A stretch of 64,000 bases of DNA, taken from contig NZ_CP082928.1 in the NCBI RefSeq assembly GCF_023517795.1, positions 62,001-126,000 of the forward strand, given 5' to 3'. Positions 45,914-55,132 of this stretch are shown here, piece after piece. The notes under the pieces are model-generated. The model was not told the DNA's origin. It saw nothing but the letters and a program-made list of their open reading frames with translations, and did not search any database. Every line of letters starts with the position of its first letter. The first letter of the stretch is position 1. A program made the position numbers and the translations under genes. This stretch comes from Pseudomonas fulva. GTDB lineage: Bacteria > Pseudomonadota > Gammaproteobacteria > Pseudomonadales > Pseudomonadaceae.

Positions 45914-47995
45914 TTAGAAGTCGTAGCGAGCCGCTACGCCGAGAGTCATCGGAGCACCTACGTCGAGCAGGGTGTCACCCTGGTTGTTGGTGATGTATCG
46001 CTCGTCGAACAGATTGCGCACGTAGCCACTGAGCGTCAGATCGCCGATCGGGTATTCGGCGTTCAGGTTCACCAGCGTGACACTGTCGTTGCGACGTACC
46101 TTGGTGATCTCACGTGCGCTGTTGGTATCGAAGTTGGAGATGCTCTGCCCCTGATAAACTACGTCGCCGCCGATCATCAGGCCGTTGCCGAAGGTGTAGT
46201 TGGCGCCCACGTTGGCCATCTTCTCCGGCGCATTGACGAACTCGTAGCCACTCAGATCCACACCGTCACTCACGAAGGACTTGTACTTGGTGTCGTTGTA
46301 GGCGAAGCCTGCATTGACCAGCAGTTGCGAGGTCACCAGGTATTCGGCGGAGAACTCCAGACCGATCATGCGGCTATCGGCGGCGTTGGAAACCTGGGTC
46401 GTGTTGTCGGCAATATTGCGGAACGACACCTGCTGGTCTTTCCAGGTGGTGTGATAGAGGTTGGCGGTGGTGCGCAGACGACGATCCAGCCAGTTGCCGC
46501 GCCAGGCCAGCTCGTAGGTGCTGGTGAACTCGGGGTCGTAGGTATCGTGGCGGGAACGGGTGCGAATATTGACACCACCACTGCGGTAGCCACGCTGCCA
46601 GGTCAGGCCAAGCACCTGGTTCTCGGTGAGGTCATGGCTGATGCCGACTTTCGGCAGCAGCACGCTGGAACTGAGATCCCTGTCTACGATGGGATCGGGA
46701 ACGGCAACCAAGCGGACCGGGTAGTCGATCTTGGTGTTGTTCTTCTCGTGATCCCAACGCAGGCCGGTGATCAACTGCCAGTCGTCCACGAACTCCCAGT
46801 TGAGCTCACCGAAAACGGCATGACTGTCGATTTTGGTCTCGCCCTTCTGGTTCAGCGCGACCGTAGACCCGCTGACCAGCTTGTCGTCGATCTCGCCTTT
46901 CGAGCGCCCCAGGTACAGGCCCATGACACCACTGACCCGGTCTGCTGCGTACCCCAGGCGCAACTCCTGGCTACCCAAGGTCTGCTCGTTATGCCGAGGT
47001 GCGGTTTGCGTAACGGTCGTGGTGCGGTCGAAATCGAGAATGGAGTCGTACTTGGACCAGGTACCGGAGGTCACGCTGGTCAGGGTCCAGAAGTCGTCCA
47101 GGCGATAGTCGACCTTGGCCGTGGCGGTGTTCTGAGCCAGCGTATGCAGGGTTTCGGTATTCTCGTAGAGCTTGTAATAATCGGGTCTGGCATCGCTTGC
47201 GGCAACCGCGTTGATGCCACTGCGCTGCTTGGTACGGCTGAAGGTCAGCAGCACGTCCATGTCATCGGATGGCAGGATAAGGAACTTGCCGCGGATATTG
47301 GATGAACGGAGTTGATTGGCATCCATGTCCAGAAAGTCGTTCTCGATGTAGCCGTCGGACGTCTGGTAATCGACCGCCAGGCGCCCTGCTACGACACCGT
47401 CGATCAAGGAGCCGTTGGCCATGGCCGAGGTCCCGCGCTCGCCATACTTGCCGATATTGCTTCTTACCGAAAAGGCCGGCTCGAAGGTCGGATCCTTGCT
47501 TCGCATGATGATGGCACCAGCCAGGGAGTTACGCCCCTGGGTGGTCGACTGGGCACCGCGATAGACCTCAACCTGCTCCATGTCCCAGAGCGCCATGGGA
47601 TTGAGGGTCAGCAGCCGATTGACCTGGAGCGCATCGTCGACATACACCGAAACCGCGCCGTTCATCGCGGCTGGGCCCTGGTCATCGAAACCACTCACCG
47701 GAATGCCGCGAATCCCCCAATTCTCGTTGCCTGACTGGGCATAGACACCCGGCGTGCGATCCAGCACGGCCTGCAGATCCTGGTCACCGTGGCTGCGAAT
47801 GTCATCCGCGGTCACCACCGCGACACTGGACAGGGTCTTCTCCTCGCTGCGCTGGATCTTCTCCCCCGTGATCATCACCTCCTTGAGTTGAAGCGCTTGC
47901 CCACCCTCGCGCTCCTCAGCCGCCAATACCGAGGTCGCGGCCATCAGGCCGGACGCGACGGCAACCGCCAGTGTGCTTTTCCTGAAATTACCCAT
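45914..47995 (-). CDS. TonB-dependent siderophore receptor
   Basis: 693-residue outer-membrane receptor. A signal peptide (cut after SVLAAEE, about residue 26) is followed by the plug domain (ALQLKEVMITGEK and GVYAQSGNENWGIRGIPVSG) and a 22-strand barrel ending in AARYDF with terminal Phe. There is no N-terminal signalling extension, so it is probably regulated by Fur rather than an anti-sigma factor. It very likely imports the ferric form of the siderophore made by the adjacent NRPS genes. The 144 bp after its stop show nothing of note. Confidence 0.92.
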   Translation of the reverse strand: MGNFRKSTLAVAVASGLMAATSVLAAEEREGGQALQLKEVMITGEKIQRSEEKTLSSVAVVTADDIRSHGDQDLQAVLDRTPGVYAQSGNENWGIRGIPVSGFDDQGPAAMNGAVSVYVDDALQVNRLLTLNPMALWDMEQVEVYRGAQSTTQGRNSLAGAIIMRSKDPTFEPAFSVRSNIGKYGERGTSAMANGSLIDGVVAGRLAVDYQTSDGYIENDFLDMDANQLRSSNIRGKFLILPSDDMDVLLTFSRTKQRSGINAVAASDARPDYYKLYENTETLHTLAQNTATAKVDYRLDDFWTLTSVTSGTWSKYDSILDFDRTTTVTQTAPRHNEQTLGSQELRLGYAADRVSGVMGLYLGRSKGEIDDKLVSGSTVALNQKGETKIDSHAVFGELNWEFVDDWQLITGLRWDHEKNNTKIDYPVRLVAVPDPIVDRDLSSSVLLPKVGISHDLTENQVLGLTWQRGYRSGGVNIRTRSRHDTYDPEFTSTYELAWRGNWLDRRLRTTANLYHTTWKDQQVSFRNIADNTTQVSNAADSRMIGLEFSAEYLVTSQLLVNAGFAYNDTKYKSFVSDGVDLSGYEFVNAPEKMANVGANYTFGNGLMIGGDVVYQGQSISNFDTNSAREITKVRRNDSVTLVNLNAEYPIGDLTLSGYVRNLFDERYITNNQGDTLLDVGAPMTLGVAARYDF

Positions 47996-48099
47996 CTGCC
48001 CTAGCTCCTTTGCCCTTGCTTATTTTTGAAGCGAGCGATGCTCGCTCCATCGTCCTCCCCAAGCTTCGGCAGCAGAAGCCAGAAGCTCACAGGTACGAA

Positions 48100-48151
48100 A
48101 TATTATTGATTACAAGATAATTTGCAATCCTTACGATAGTCATTATCATTT
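48100..48151. promoter_or_regulatory. Receptor promoter and Fur box
   Basis: On the minus strand a -35 TTGCAA (48127-48122) and -10 TAATAT (48105-48100) are 16 bp apart, ahead of the receptor gene. GATAGTCATTATCATTT at 48135-48151 closely matches the Fur consensus and lies just upstream of that -35, between the receptor and the divergent biosynthesis genes. Iron-repressed transcription in both directions is the likely result. The remaining leader to 48374 holds no further clear signal. Confidence 0.6.
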
Positions 48152-48374
48152 GATACCTATTCACAAGTAGCCTGGCCGGTGCGCCGCTGCATCGACCTTT
48201 GACATAAACCTCTTGATTGGAGGGATGGGCCATGGCCCCTCGTCTACATGGAAGCGCAACGCACACCGCTCTTTTCATCGGCTGCCCTGCGCGACGCATC
48301 GCGCGCCCTCTTCGCTCCCTCCTCCACGCTCAGCCCTTGGAGCCGCTGCCACCTGCCGTAAGGACTTTACGCTC

Positions 48375-49373
48375 ATGAATCAGGTTGCCAACATGCGCCC
48401 CGCCGCCGCGCCCCTCGCACCTCATGAACTCGACGATTGCATCGTCGCCCCCTTGCTGGACGACAATCCGCTTCCCCTGCTGATCGCCAGCCAGCAAGGC
48501 CAGTCGATCCATACCCTGAGCGATGCATTGCGCACGCTTGCCCAGCAGACGCTGAGCACCACCGGCGGCGTCCTGTTTCGCAATTTCAAGGTGCCGACGC
48601 CACTGGACTTCAAGCGCTTCGCAGCCAGTTTCGGCATGCCGCTGGGCACCTACGAGTTCGGTTCCACGCCCCGTAGCAAGGTGTTCGCCGGCGTCTATAG
48701 CTCGACCGAATACCCGGCTCACCAGAACATCCCCCTGCATAACGAGCAGTCCTATACACGCCAGTGGCCATCGCGCATCTGGTTCCATTGCATGAGGCCG
48801 AGCCAGACCGGCGGGGAAACCCCCATCGCCGACAGCCGCCAGGTGTACCAGGCGATCGATCCGGCCATTCGCGAGGAATTCATCGCCAAGGGACTGCTTT
48901 ACGTACGCAACTACAGCCGTGCCCTCGATCTGCCCTGGCAACAGGTGTTCAACACCGATGAGCGCAGCAAGGTCGAACAGTATTGCCAGTCCCAGGGCAT
49001 CGACTGGAGCTGGTCGGAGGCCGGCGAACTAAGCACCCGGCAATTGTGCCAGGCCGCTGTCCGCCACCCCCTCAGCCAGGAGTGGGTATGGTTCAACCAG
49101 GCCCACCTGTTCCATATCTCCGCCATGGCGCAGGATCTACGTCAGGCCCTGATCGACGCGGTCGGTGAAACGCAATTGCCGCGCAATGTCTATTTTGGCG
49201 ACGGCACGCCGATTCCCGATGCCACCCTGGATGCCATTCGCGGCGTCTATGCCGATACCTGCGTCGCCTTCCCCTGGCAGAGCGGTGATGTGCTGATGCT
49301 CGACAACGTGCTGGTCGCCCATGGCCGCAACCCGTTCAGCGGTGACCGCAAGGTCATCGTGGCGATGGCCTAG
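48375..49373 (+). CDS. SyrP/TauD-type amino acid beta-hydroxylase (first)
   Basis: 332-residue Fe(II)/2-oxoglutarate dioxygenase of the TauD/TfdA superfamily. Metal ligands His122 and Glu124 (PLHNEQSY) and the distal His316 (VAHGR) are visible; Glu in place of Asp in the HxD motif is typical of SyrP-like siderophore hydroxylases. These hydroxylate an amino acid, usually Asp or His, while tethered to an NRPS carrier. The start at 48375 has AAGGA 11 nt upstream. It is the first gene of the biosynthesis run, 8 nt before the condensation-domain gene. Asp against His cannot be decided by eye. Confidence 0.85.
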   Translation: MNQVANMRPAAAPLAPHELDDCIVAPLLDDNPLPLLIASQQGQSIHTLSDALRTLAQQTLSTTGGVLFRNFKVPTPLDFKRFAASFGMPLGTYEFGSTPRSKVFAGVYSSTEYPAHQNIPLHNEQSYTRQWPSRIWFHCMRPSQTGGETPIADSRQVYQAIDPAIREEFIAKGLLYVRNYSRALDLPWQQVFNTDERSKVEQYCQSQGIDWSWSEAGELSTRQLCQAAVRHPLSQEWVWFNQAHLFHISAMAQDLRQALIDAVGETQLPRNVYFGDGTPIPDATLDAIRGVYADTCVAFPWQSGDVLMLDNVLVAHGRNPFSGDRKVIVAMA

Positions 49374-49381
49374 GAGCGGAC

Positions 49382-50836
49382 ATGGACACTCCAACTCCGC
49401 CGCTGCTGCCCCTGAGCGAGCTGGCTGCTCGCTGCGTACGTCAGTCCTTCGCCCAGAGCCGCCTGTGGTTCCTGCACCAGCTAGAGCCCGAACGTGCCCA
49501 GCACAACATCCTGATACGCATGGGGCTGCAAGGGCCGCGCCTGCAGCGCGCCCGTCTCAAGGGGGCACTCGACGCACTCTGTCTACGCCACCCGATACTA
49601 CGCGCCTGTTACCGCACGGCCGAGACCGGCCCCGAGCAGTGGCTCGCCGCCCCACCGTCCATCGACCTCGAACGCCACGATCTCAGCGGCCTGAGCGCCA
49701 GCGCGCGCCACACCGTGCTCGAGCGCCTGTTGCACGACCAGCAGAACACGCCCTTCGACCTCGAAGCGGGTCCGGTCATGCGCGCCTGCCTGCTCGATCT
49801 CGACGCAGCTTCGCAGGAGCTGATCATCGTCATCCATCACATCGCCTTCGATGGTCGTTCGGGCGAAATCCTCCTGCAGGATCTGGCTCACTACTACGAC
49901 AGCGAAGAGCCGGGTGCGCCACTGCCCGGAAGCCTGCAATACGCCGATTTCGCGGCCTGGGAACCTGCCTACGTGACCGCACAGCTGATCGAAAGCGAAA
50001 TCGCTTTCTGGCGCGGCTACCTGGCCGGTATACCGCTGCAGCTGGAGTTCGACCGCCGCGTGCGTAGCGCAGGGCCGGCCCAGGGCGGCCGCTTCGCATT
50101 CACCATCCAGGCAGAACAGGTCGAACGGCTCAAGCAGGTCTCTCGGCGCCTGCGCCTGCCCCTGTTCGTGACGCTGACCGGTCTGTTCCAGACCTGGCTG
50201 CATTACCTCAGTGGTCAGCATCGCTTTCTCGTCGGCACCGATGTACACGGCCGCGACCTGCCTGTCCTGCAAGACATCTTCGGCTTCTTCGTCAATCAGC
50301 TCGCGCTCAAGTGCGAGCTGGAGGATGAGCTGAGCCTGGGCGAGTTGCTGGCACGCACTCGCCAGGCCATTCGCGTGGCCCATGCCCATCGGCAGTTGCC
50401 ATTCGACCTGCTGGTGTCCCATCTGGCGCCCCAACGCAAGACGGATCGCTCGCCATTGTTCCAGGCCAAGTTCAACTACCAGCGTGACCGCTTCAGCATC
50501 GAGGGGCTGGGCCAAGCCCGCCTCGTCAGTACCCAGGTGATCCAGGATCTGGCGGGCTTCGATCTGGTGCTCGACCTGATGCATCGCCACGCCGGTATCG
50601 AAGCCACGCTGGAATATGACCGCCGCCTGTTCAGCAGCGACGAGATCGAGCGTTTCGCCAGCCTCTGGCAGGAACTGCTAAGCCAGGTCGACGACCTGAT
50701 CGAACAACCGCTCGGCGACCTGCGCGCTCGACTGCAACAGTGGGACGACGCCCACCTGCTACGGCAGCAGCACGCACACCACGACCAGGGGCGCGCCCGC
50801 CTGGGCAATACCCGCCGCCGCGCCATCAGCCTGTAG
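49382..50836 (+). CDS. Free-standing NRPS condensation domain
   Basis: 484-residue protein that is almost entirely one condensation domain. Motifs: SFAQSRLWFLHQLEP (C1), RHPILRACY (C2), HHIAFDG at 152-158 (C3, complete), QYADFAAWE (C4), VGTDVHGRD (C5), FGFFVNQLAL (C6) and RQLPFDLLV (C7). No adenylation or carrier domain. A short polar, His/Arg-rich tail ends it. It lies between the two hydroxylase genes, 8 and 15 nt away. It may transfer a hydroxylated aminoacyl group between carriers, or condense it with the growing chain in trans. An inert scaffold role is less likely given the intact HHxxxDG. Confidence 0.85.
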   Translation: MDTPTPPLLPLSELAARCVRQSFAQSRLWFLHQLEPERAQHNILIRMGLQGPRLQRARLKGALDALCLRHPILRACYRTAETGPEQWLAAPPSIDLERHDLSGLSASARHTVLERLLHDQQNTPFDLEAGPVMRACLLDLDAASQELIIVIHHIAFDGRSGEILLQDLAHYYDSEEPGAPLPGSLQYADFAAWEPAYVTAQLIESEIAFWRGYLAGIPLQLEFDRRVRSAGPAQGGRFAFTIQAEQVERLKQVSRRLRLPLFVTLTGLFQTWLHYLSGQHRFLVGTDVHGRDLPVLQDIFGFFVNQLALKCELEDELSLGELLARTRQAIRVAHAHRQLPFDLLVSHLAPQRKTDRSPLFQAKFNYQRDRFSIEGLGQARLVSTQVIQDLAGFDLVLDLMHRHAGIEATLEYDRRLFSSDEIERFASLWQELLSQVDDLIEQPLGDLRARLQQWDDAHLLRQQHAHHDQGRARLGNTRRRAISL

Positions 50837-50851
50837 CGACAAGGAGCCCGC

Positions 50852-51904
50852 ATGACCGCCATTCCTCCGTCCGGCAACCGTCCCGTCGCCGGTATCCCGC
50901 GCCGCAAACCCATCATGGTTTCGCAGCAGAGCATCGTCAGCGAAGACCTCCTGGCACCGGACTGGGACCTGCCCTGGCGGGTCGAACCGAGCCTGCCCGG
51001 CGTCGACCTGGTGCAATGGGCCACGCAGAACCGCGAACATCTGGAGCGCATGCTGCTGCAGCACGGCGCCATTCTGCTGCGCGGCTTCGACGTACAGACC
51101 ACCCGGCACTTCAATGCCGTCATCGACGCCCTGTCGAGCGGCGCCCTGGAGTACATGTTCCGTGCCTCGCCGCGCACCCGGGTAGGCGGCAACATCTATA
51201 CCTCGACCGACTACCCGGCCGACCAGGTGATCTTCCCGCACAACGAGCACTCCTACTCGCCACGTTTTCCGCTGCGTCTGTTCTTCTACTGCCACCTGCC
51301 ATCGGAAACCGGTGGGGAAACCCCGATCGGCTCGGTACGCCGGGTCAAGTCACTGATCCCGCAGGAGATCGTCGACACCTTCAGACGCAAGAAGATCCTC
51401 TATGTACGCAACTATGGCGACGGCTTCGGCCTGCCCTGGCAGTCGGTGTTCCAGACCGACGACCGCGGCGAAGTGGAGGCCTACTGCGCCTCGGTGGGTA
51501 TCGAGGTGGAATGGAAGGACGGCAACCGTCTGCGCACCCGTCAGGTCGGCGCCGCCCTGGCTCGCCACCCGCGCACTGGTGAGGAGGTCTGGTTCAACCA
51601 TGGCACCTTCTTTCACGTCAGCACCCTGCCCGCCGCCATCCGCGACTCACTCGGCGCCGGCTTCTCGGCGATGGACCTGCCCACCAACACCTTCTACGGC
51701 GACGGCAGCCCCATCGAGCCGGATGTACTGGAAACCCTGCGCGCTGCCTATCTGGGATCGCTGGTGAAGTTCCACTGGCAGCGCGGCGATGTCCTGCTGC
51801 TCGACAACATGCTCGCGGTACATGGCCGGGAACCTTACGGCGGCCCCCGCAAGATCTACACCGGCATGGCCGAAGCCATCGTCGGCAGCGACGTACAGCT
51901 CTGA
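50852..51904 (+). CDS. SyrP/TauD-type amino acid beta-hydroxylase (second)
   Basis: 350-residue Fe(II)/2-oxoglutarate dioxygenase, related to but clearly distinct from the one at 48375. Ligands are His130 and Glu132 (FPHNEHSY) and His324 (AVHGR). AAGGAG 6 nt upstream of the ATG supports the start. It is followed 37 bp later by the one-module NRPS. Two hydroxylases in one locus imply two different hydroxylated residues, such as beta-hydroxyaspartate and beta-hydroxyhistidine, each a strong Fe(III) ligand. The assignment of either to a given residue is open. Confidence 0.85.
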   Translation: MTAIPPSGNRPVAGIPRRKPIMVSQQSIVSEDLLAPDWDLPWRVEPSLPGVDLVQWATQNREHLERMLLQHGAILLRGFDVQTTRHFNAVIDALSSGALEYMFRASPRTRVGGNIYTSTDYPADQVIFPHNEHSYSPRFPLRLFFYCHLPSETGGETPIGSVRRVKSLIPQEIVDTFRRKKILYVRNYGDGFGLPWQSVFQTDDRGEVEAYCASVGIEVEWKDGNRLRTRQVGAALARHPRTGEEVWFNHGTFFHVSTLPAAIRDSLGAGFSAMDLPTNTFYGDGSPIEPDVLETLRAAYLGSLVKFHWQRGDVLLLDNMLAVHGREPYGGPRKIYTGMAEAIVGSDVQL

Positions 51905-51941
51905 TACGTCTCGTCTCCACTTTCGCTCACGAGGAAACGCC

Positions 51942-54900
51942 ATGTCGGCTCTGACAGGTTTTCGCATCTCTCCACAACAGGCCCGGGCCTGGCGCGACGC
52001 CCGGCACACCGCAGCGGCCACTGCCGGCAGCTGCCTGGTCGTCGAGGTGGCCCAGGCTCCGTCGGCCGCCGAGATCGACGCACGGCTGCACGCCATGGCC
52101 GAGCGCGAGGAGATCCTGCGCACCGTGCTGCATGCCGTGCCCGGCATGGCCCTGCCGATTCAGGTGATTGAGGAGCAGCCGCGCGTCACCTTCGCCGCCG
52201 AAGACTGGCGCGACGCAGATGCGGCGCAACGTGCTGCCCGCCTGAGCAAGAGCACGCTGCAAGCGGGCAGCGTGCTCTCGGTGCACTACGTCCGTATTGG
52301 GGATGAGCGCTGGTGGCTGTGCCTCGAGGGCGCCGCCAGCGCCCTGGATCTGTCCAGCCTGGCCCTGATCGCCGGCGAACTGCTTGGCGCGGCCCAGGCG
52401 GAACGTCTCCAGTACGTCGACTACGCGGAATGGAAGAACGGCCTGCTGGAGGATGAAGCCGACGGCCAGGCCATGCGCTTCTGGCAGCAGATGCGCACGG
52501 AGAGCGCCCCCCTGCAACTGCACGGCCTGCAGGCGGCCGGCAATGGCCAGGCGTGCCAGCCGGCATTGCACACCCTCGCCGGATTGCCGGCGCACGCCGA
52601 ACTGCAGGCGCTGGCATCCCGTGTCGAGCTGAACCTGGACGAGCTGTTGTTCGCCGCCTGGTGCGTGCTGCTGGCTCGGCTGAGCGGGCAGCAACGCATC
52701 CAGCTCGGCTGGCACGATGCCGGCCGTGGAGAGGGCCTGGAGCAGGCCCTGGGCCTGTTCGAGCAGTGCCTGCCGGTGCAGGTGGAGGTCGATCTGCAAA
52801 CGCCATTGGCCTCCCAGGCCGCCGCCCTGCTCGCCCCCCTTCACCAGGCCAGGGGTTGGCGCGATCATTACGACAGCGAGCAATCCTGTGCGCTGTATTT
52901 CGCCTGGCGCGAACTCAAAGTATCCGGAAACCTCGGCACGCCGGTCATCGCCACCAGCTTCCAGCCACCCTTCGCGCTCGGTCTGGAATGCCATGCGGGC
53001 AGCGACGCAACGCTGGAGCTGCGCCTGGCCTATGACCGCACATGCTTCGATGCCACGGCCATCGCCTGCCTGGAAGAACAATGGACCCGACTGCTGCAGG
53101 GGTTGTGTACGCAAGACTCCACTCTCGGGGCCCTGCCCCTGCTCGGCCCCCACCAGGAACAGAGCCTGCAAGCCAGCGCCACATCGGCAGAGGTACGCGA
53201 TGCAAGCGTGCTCGCGCTGCTCGAAGAACGTGCCCAGGCCAATCCCGATGCCCCGGCACTGGTCGATGGTGGAGGTCTGACCCGCTATGGCGAGCTGCTG
53301 GCCCAGGTCGACACCCTGGCTCGGCGCCTGCGCGCCGCGGGCGTGCAAAGCGGCGACGTGGTCGGCATCCTCATGCGGCGCGAGCGCCAGGCCATCGTCG
53401 CCATGCTGGCCGCCCTGAAGGCCGGCGCAGCCTACCTGCCCCTCGACCCGGCCTACCCCGGCGAGCGCCTGAGCTACATGCTCGACAACAGTTCGGCGGG
53501 CCTGCTGCTCACCACCCAAGCGCTGCAGGACAGCGTCACCAGCAGCGTGCCCACCTTGCTGCTGGACGCTGCCAGCGAGATGGCAGGCGCCGATGCCGAG
53601 CCACTGCCGGCTGTCAGCGGCGAGCAAACCGCCTACCTGATCTACACCTCGGGCTCTTCCGGTCAACCCAAGGGCGTGCCGATCAGCCATGCTGCCCTGA
53701 GCCGTTCGACCCAGGTGCGCATGGCCTTCTACCCCGAGCCGGTGCAGGCCTACCTGCTGCTTTCGTCGTTGTCCTTCGACAGCTCCGTGGCCGGTATCTA
53801 CTGGACGCTGTGCCAGGGCGGTCTGCTGGTGCTGCCGGCCAGCGGCGAGGAACTGGATCTGGAAGTGCTGGCCGCCCTGATCGAGCGCCATCGCGTCAGC
53901 CACAGCCTGTCGTTGCCGTCGCTTTACGAGACGCTGCTGGACTATTGCGACGCCGCCACCCTGGCCCATCTGCGCACCTGGATCGTGGCCGGAGAACCCT
54001 GCATACCACGCGTGCTCGACAAGCACCGCAACAAGGTGGGGCACGCACAACTGGTCAACGAATACGGGCCGACCGAAGCCACCGTCTGGGCCACCGCCGA
54101 GGTACTCAGCGATGCAGCACCCGGCGCGGCCACCATCAGCATCGGTCGGCCCATTCCCGGCATGGGCCTGTGGCTGCTGAAAGAACACGGCCAGCCGGCC
54201 GCCATCGGCGAGCCCGGCGAGATCCACCTCGGCGGCCCGACCCTGACCAGCGGCTACCTGGGTCTGCCCGAGCAGACCGCCAGCGCCTTCGTGCATTACC
54301 CGCACATCGCGTCTGGGCAACGCCTGTACCGCACCGGTGACCTGGCCCGACGCCATGTCGACGGCCGCCTGGACTTCCTCGGGCGCCGTGACCAGCAGAT
54401 CAAGATTCGCGGCCACCGCGTCGAACGCGGCGAGATCGAGCGCGTGCTGCAGAGCCATTCGGAGGTGCGCGAAGCGGTGGTGATCGCCCAGGTTCAAGAA
54501 GGCAGCGCCCGCCTGATCGCCTACTTCACCGACCGCCACGGCTATGTTCCCGAGGCCCAGGCGCTGAGCAGTTTCATCAACGATCGCCTGCCCAGCTACA
54601 TGGTGCCGGCCGCCTTCGTGCATCTCTCGGCCATGCCGCACACGCCCAACGGCAAGCTCGACCTCAACGCCCTGCCCGACCCGGACGACCTGGTCGCGGC
54701 CAGCGCCGCCTACGTGGCGCCGCGCGACGAAATGGAAACAGCGCTGGCCGCTATCTGCCAGCAGGTGCTCAAGCGCGAACGCATCGGCGTACAGGACAAC
54801 TTCTTCCAGATCGGCGGCGACTCGATCCTCAGCCTGCAGATCGTCTCGCGCGCCAACCAGCAAGGCATCCGCCTCAGCGCCAAGCAGATATTCGAGAGCG

Positions 54901-55076
54901 AGACCATCGAGCGCATGGCTCAGGTCGCCACCCGTGGCGCACCCGAGAGCGAAGCGCCAGTGACTGCCACAGCCGAGGGCGCCAGGGCAGCCGGCACGGC
55001 TGCCGACTTCCCCCTGGCCGACCTCGACGATGCCGCCTTTGGCGACCTGCTCGCGGAACTCAATTCGACCGACTGA
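51942..55076 (+). CDS. One-module NRPS: degenerate condensation-like domain - adenylation - carrier
   Basis: 1044 residues. Residues 1 to about 430 fold as a condensation domain but the catalytic block reads AASALDL (131-137) where HHxxxDG is expected; the Asp remains, both His and Gly are lost. The adenylation domain follows (IYTSGSSGQPKG at about 568, NEYGPTEATVW, TPNGKLD) and then a carrier domain with GGDSILS (Ser about 964), and a short acidic tail that may dock to the next protein. Hand-read specificity residues, DSASIAEVWK, share six of ten with the bacterial His code DSELTAEVCK. GAGGAA before the ATG at 51942 fixes the start. I infer a loading module on which a hydroxylase acts, the inert domain serving as its docking platform. 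Confidence 0.88.
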   Translation: MSALTGFRISPQQARAWRDARHTAAATAGSCLVVEVAQAPSAAEIDARLHAMAEREEILRTVLHAVPGMALPIQVIEEQPRVTFAAEDWRDADAAQRAARLSKSTLQAGSVLSVHYVRIGDERWWLCLEGAASALDLSSLALIAGELLGAAQAERLQYVDYAEWKNGLLEDEADGQAMRFWQQMRTESAPLQLHGLQAAGNGQACQPALHTLAGLPAHAELQALASRVELNLDELLFAAWCVLLARLSGQQRIQLGWHDAGRGEGLEQALGLFEQCLPVQVEVDLQTPLASQAAALLAPLHQARGWRDHYDSEQSCALYFAWRELKVSGNLGTPVIATSFQPPFALGLECHAGSDATLELRLAYDRTCFDATAIACLEEQWTRLLQGLCTQDSTLGALPLLGPHQEQSLQASATSAEVRDASVLALLEERAQANPDAPALVDGGGLTRYGELLAQVDTLARRLRAAGVQSGDVVGILMRRERQAIVAMLAALKAGAAYLPLDPAYPGERLSYMLDNSSAGLLLTTQALQDSVTSSVPTLLLDAASEMAGADAEPLPAVSGEQTAYLIYTSGSSGQPKGVPISHAALSRSTQVRMAFYPEPVQAYLLLSSLSFDSSVAGIYWTLCQGGLLVLPASGEELDLEVLAALIERHRVSHSLSLPSLYETLLDYCDAATLAHLRTWIVAGEPCIPRVLDKHRNKVGHAQLVNEYGPTEATVWATAEVLSDAAPGAATISIGRPIPGMGLWLLKEHGQPAAIGEPGEIHLGGPTLTSGYLGLPEQTASAFVHYPHIASGQRLYRTGDLARRHVDGRLDFLGRRDQQIKIRGHRVERGEIERVLQSHSEVREAVVIAQVQEGSARLIAYFTDRHGYVPEAQALSSFINDRLPSYMVPAAFVHLSAMPHTPNGKLDLNALPDPDDLVAASAAYVAPRDEMETALAAICQQVLKRERIGVQDNFFQIGGDSILSLQIVSRANQQGIRLSAKQIFESETIERMAQVATRGAPESEAPVTATAEGARAAGTAADFPLADLDDAAFGDLLAELNSTD

Positions 55077-55132
55077 ACCGGGGCCCTGCCTGGCTGCCCC
55101 CTTCACCCATTCAAGTAGCGAAGGTCATCTGG

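Noticed and set aside
51927..55106. Open frame of over 1000 codons on the strand opposite the one-module NRPS
   Set aside because: The plus strand holds a complete C-like/A/T protein with all motifs; the antisense frame has no recognisable domain and is a by-product of high G/C third positions.
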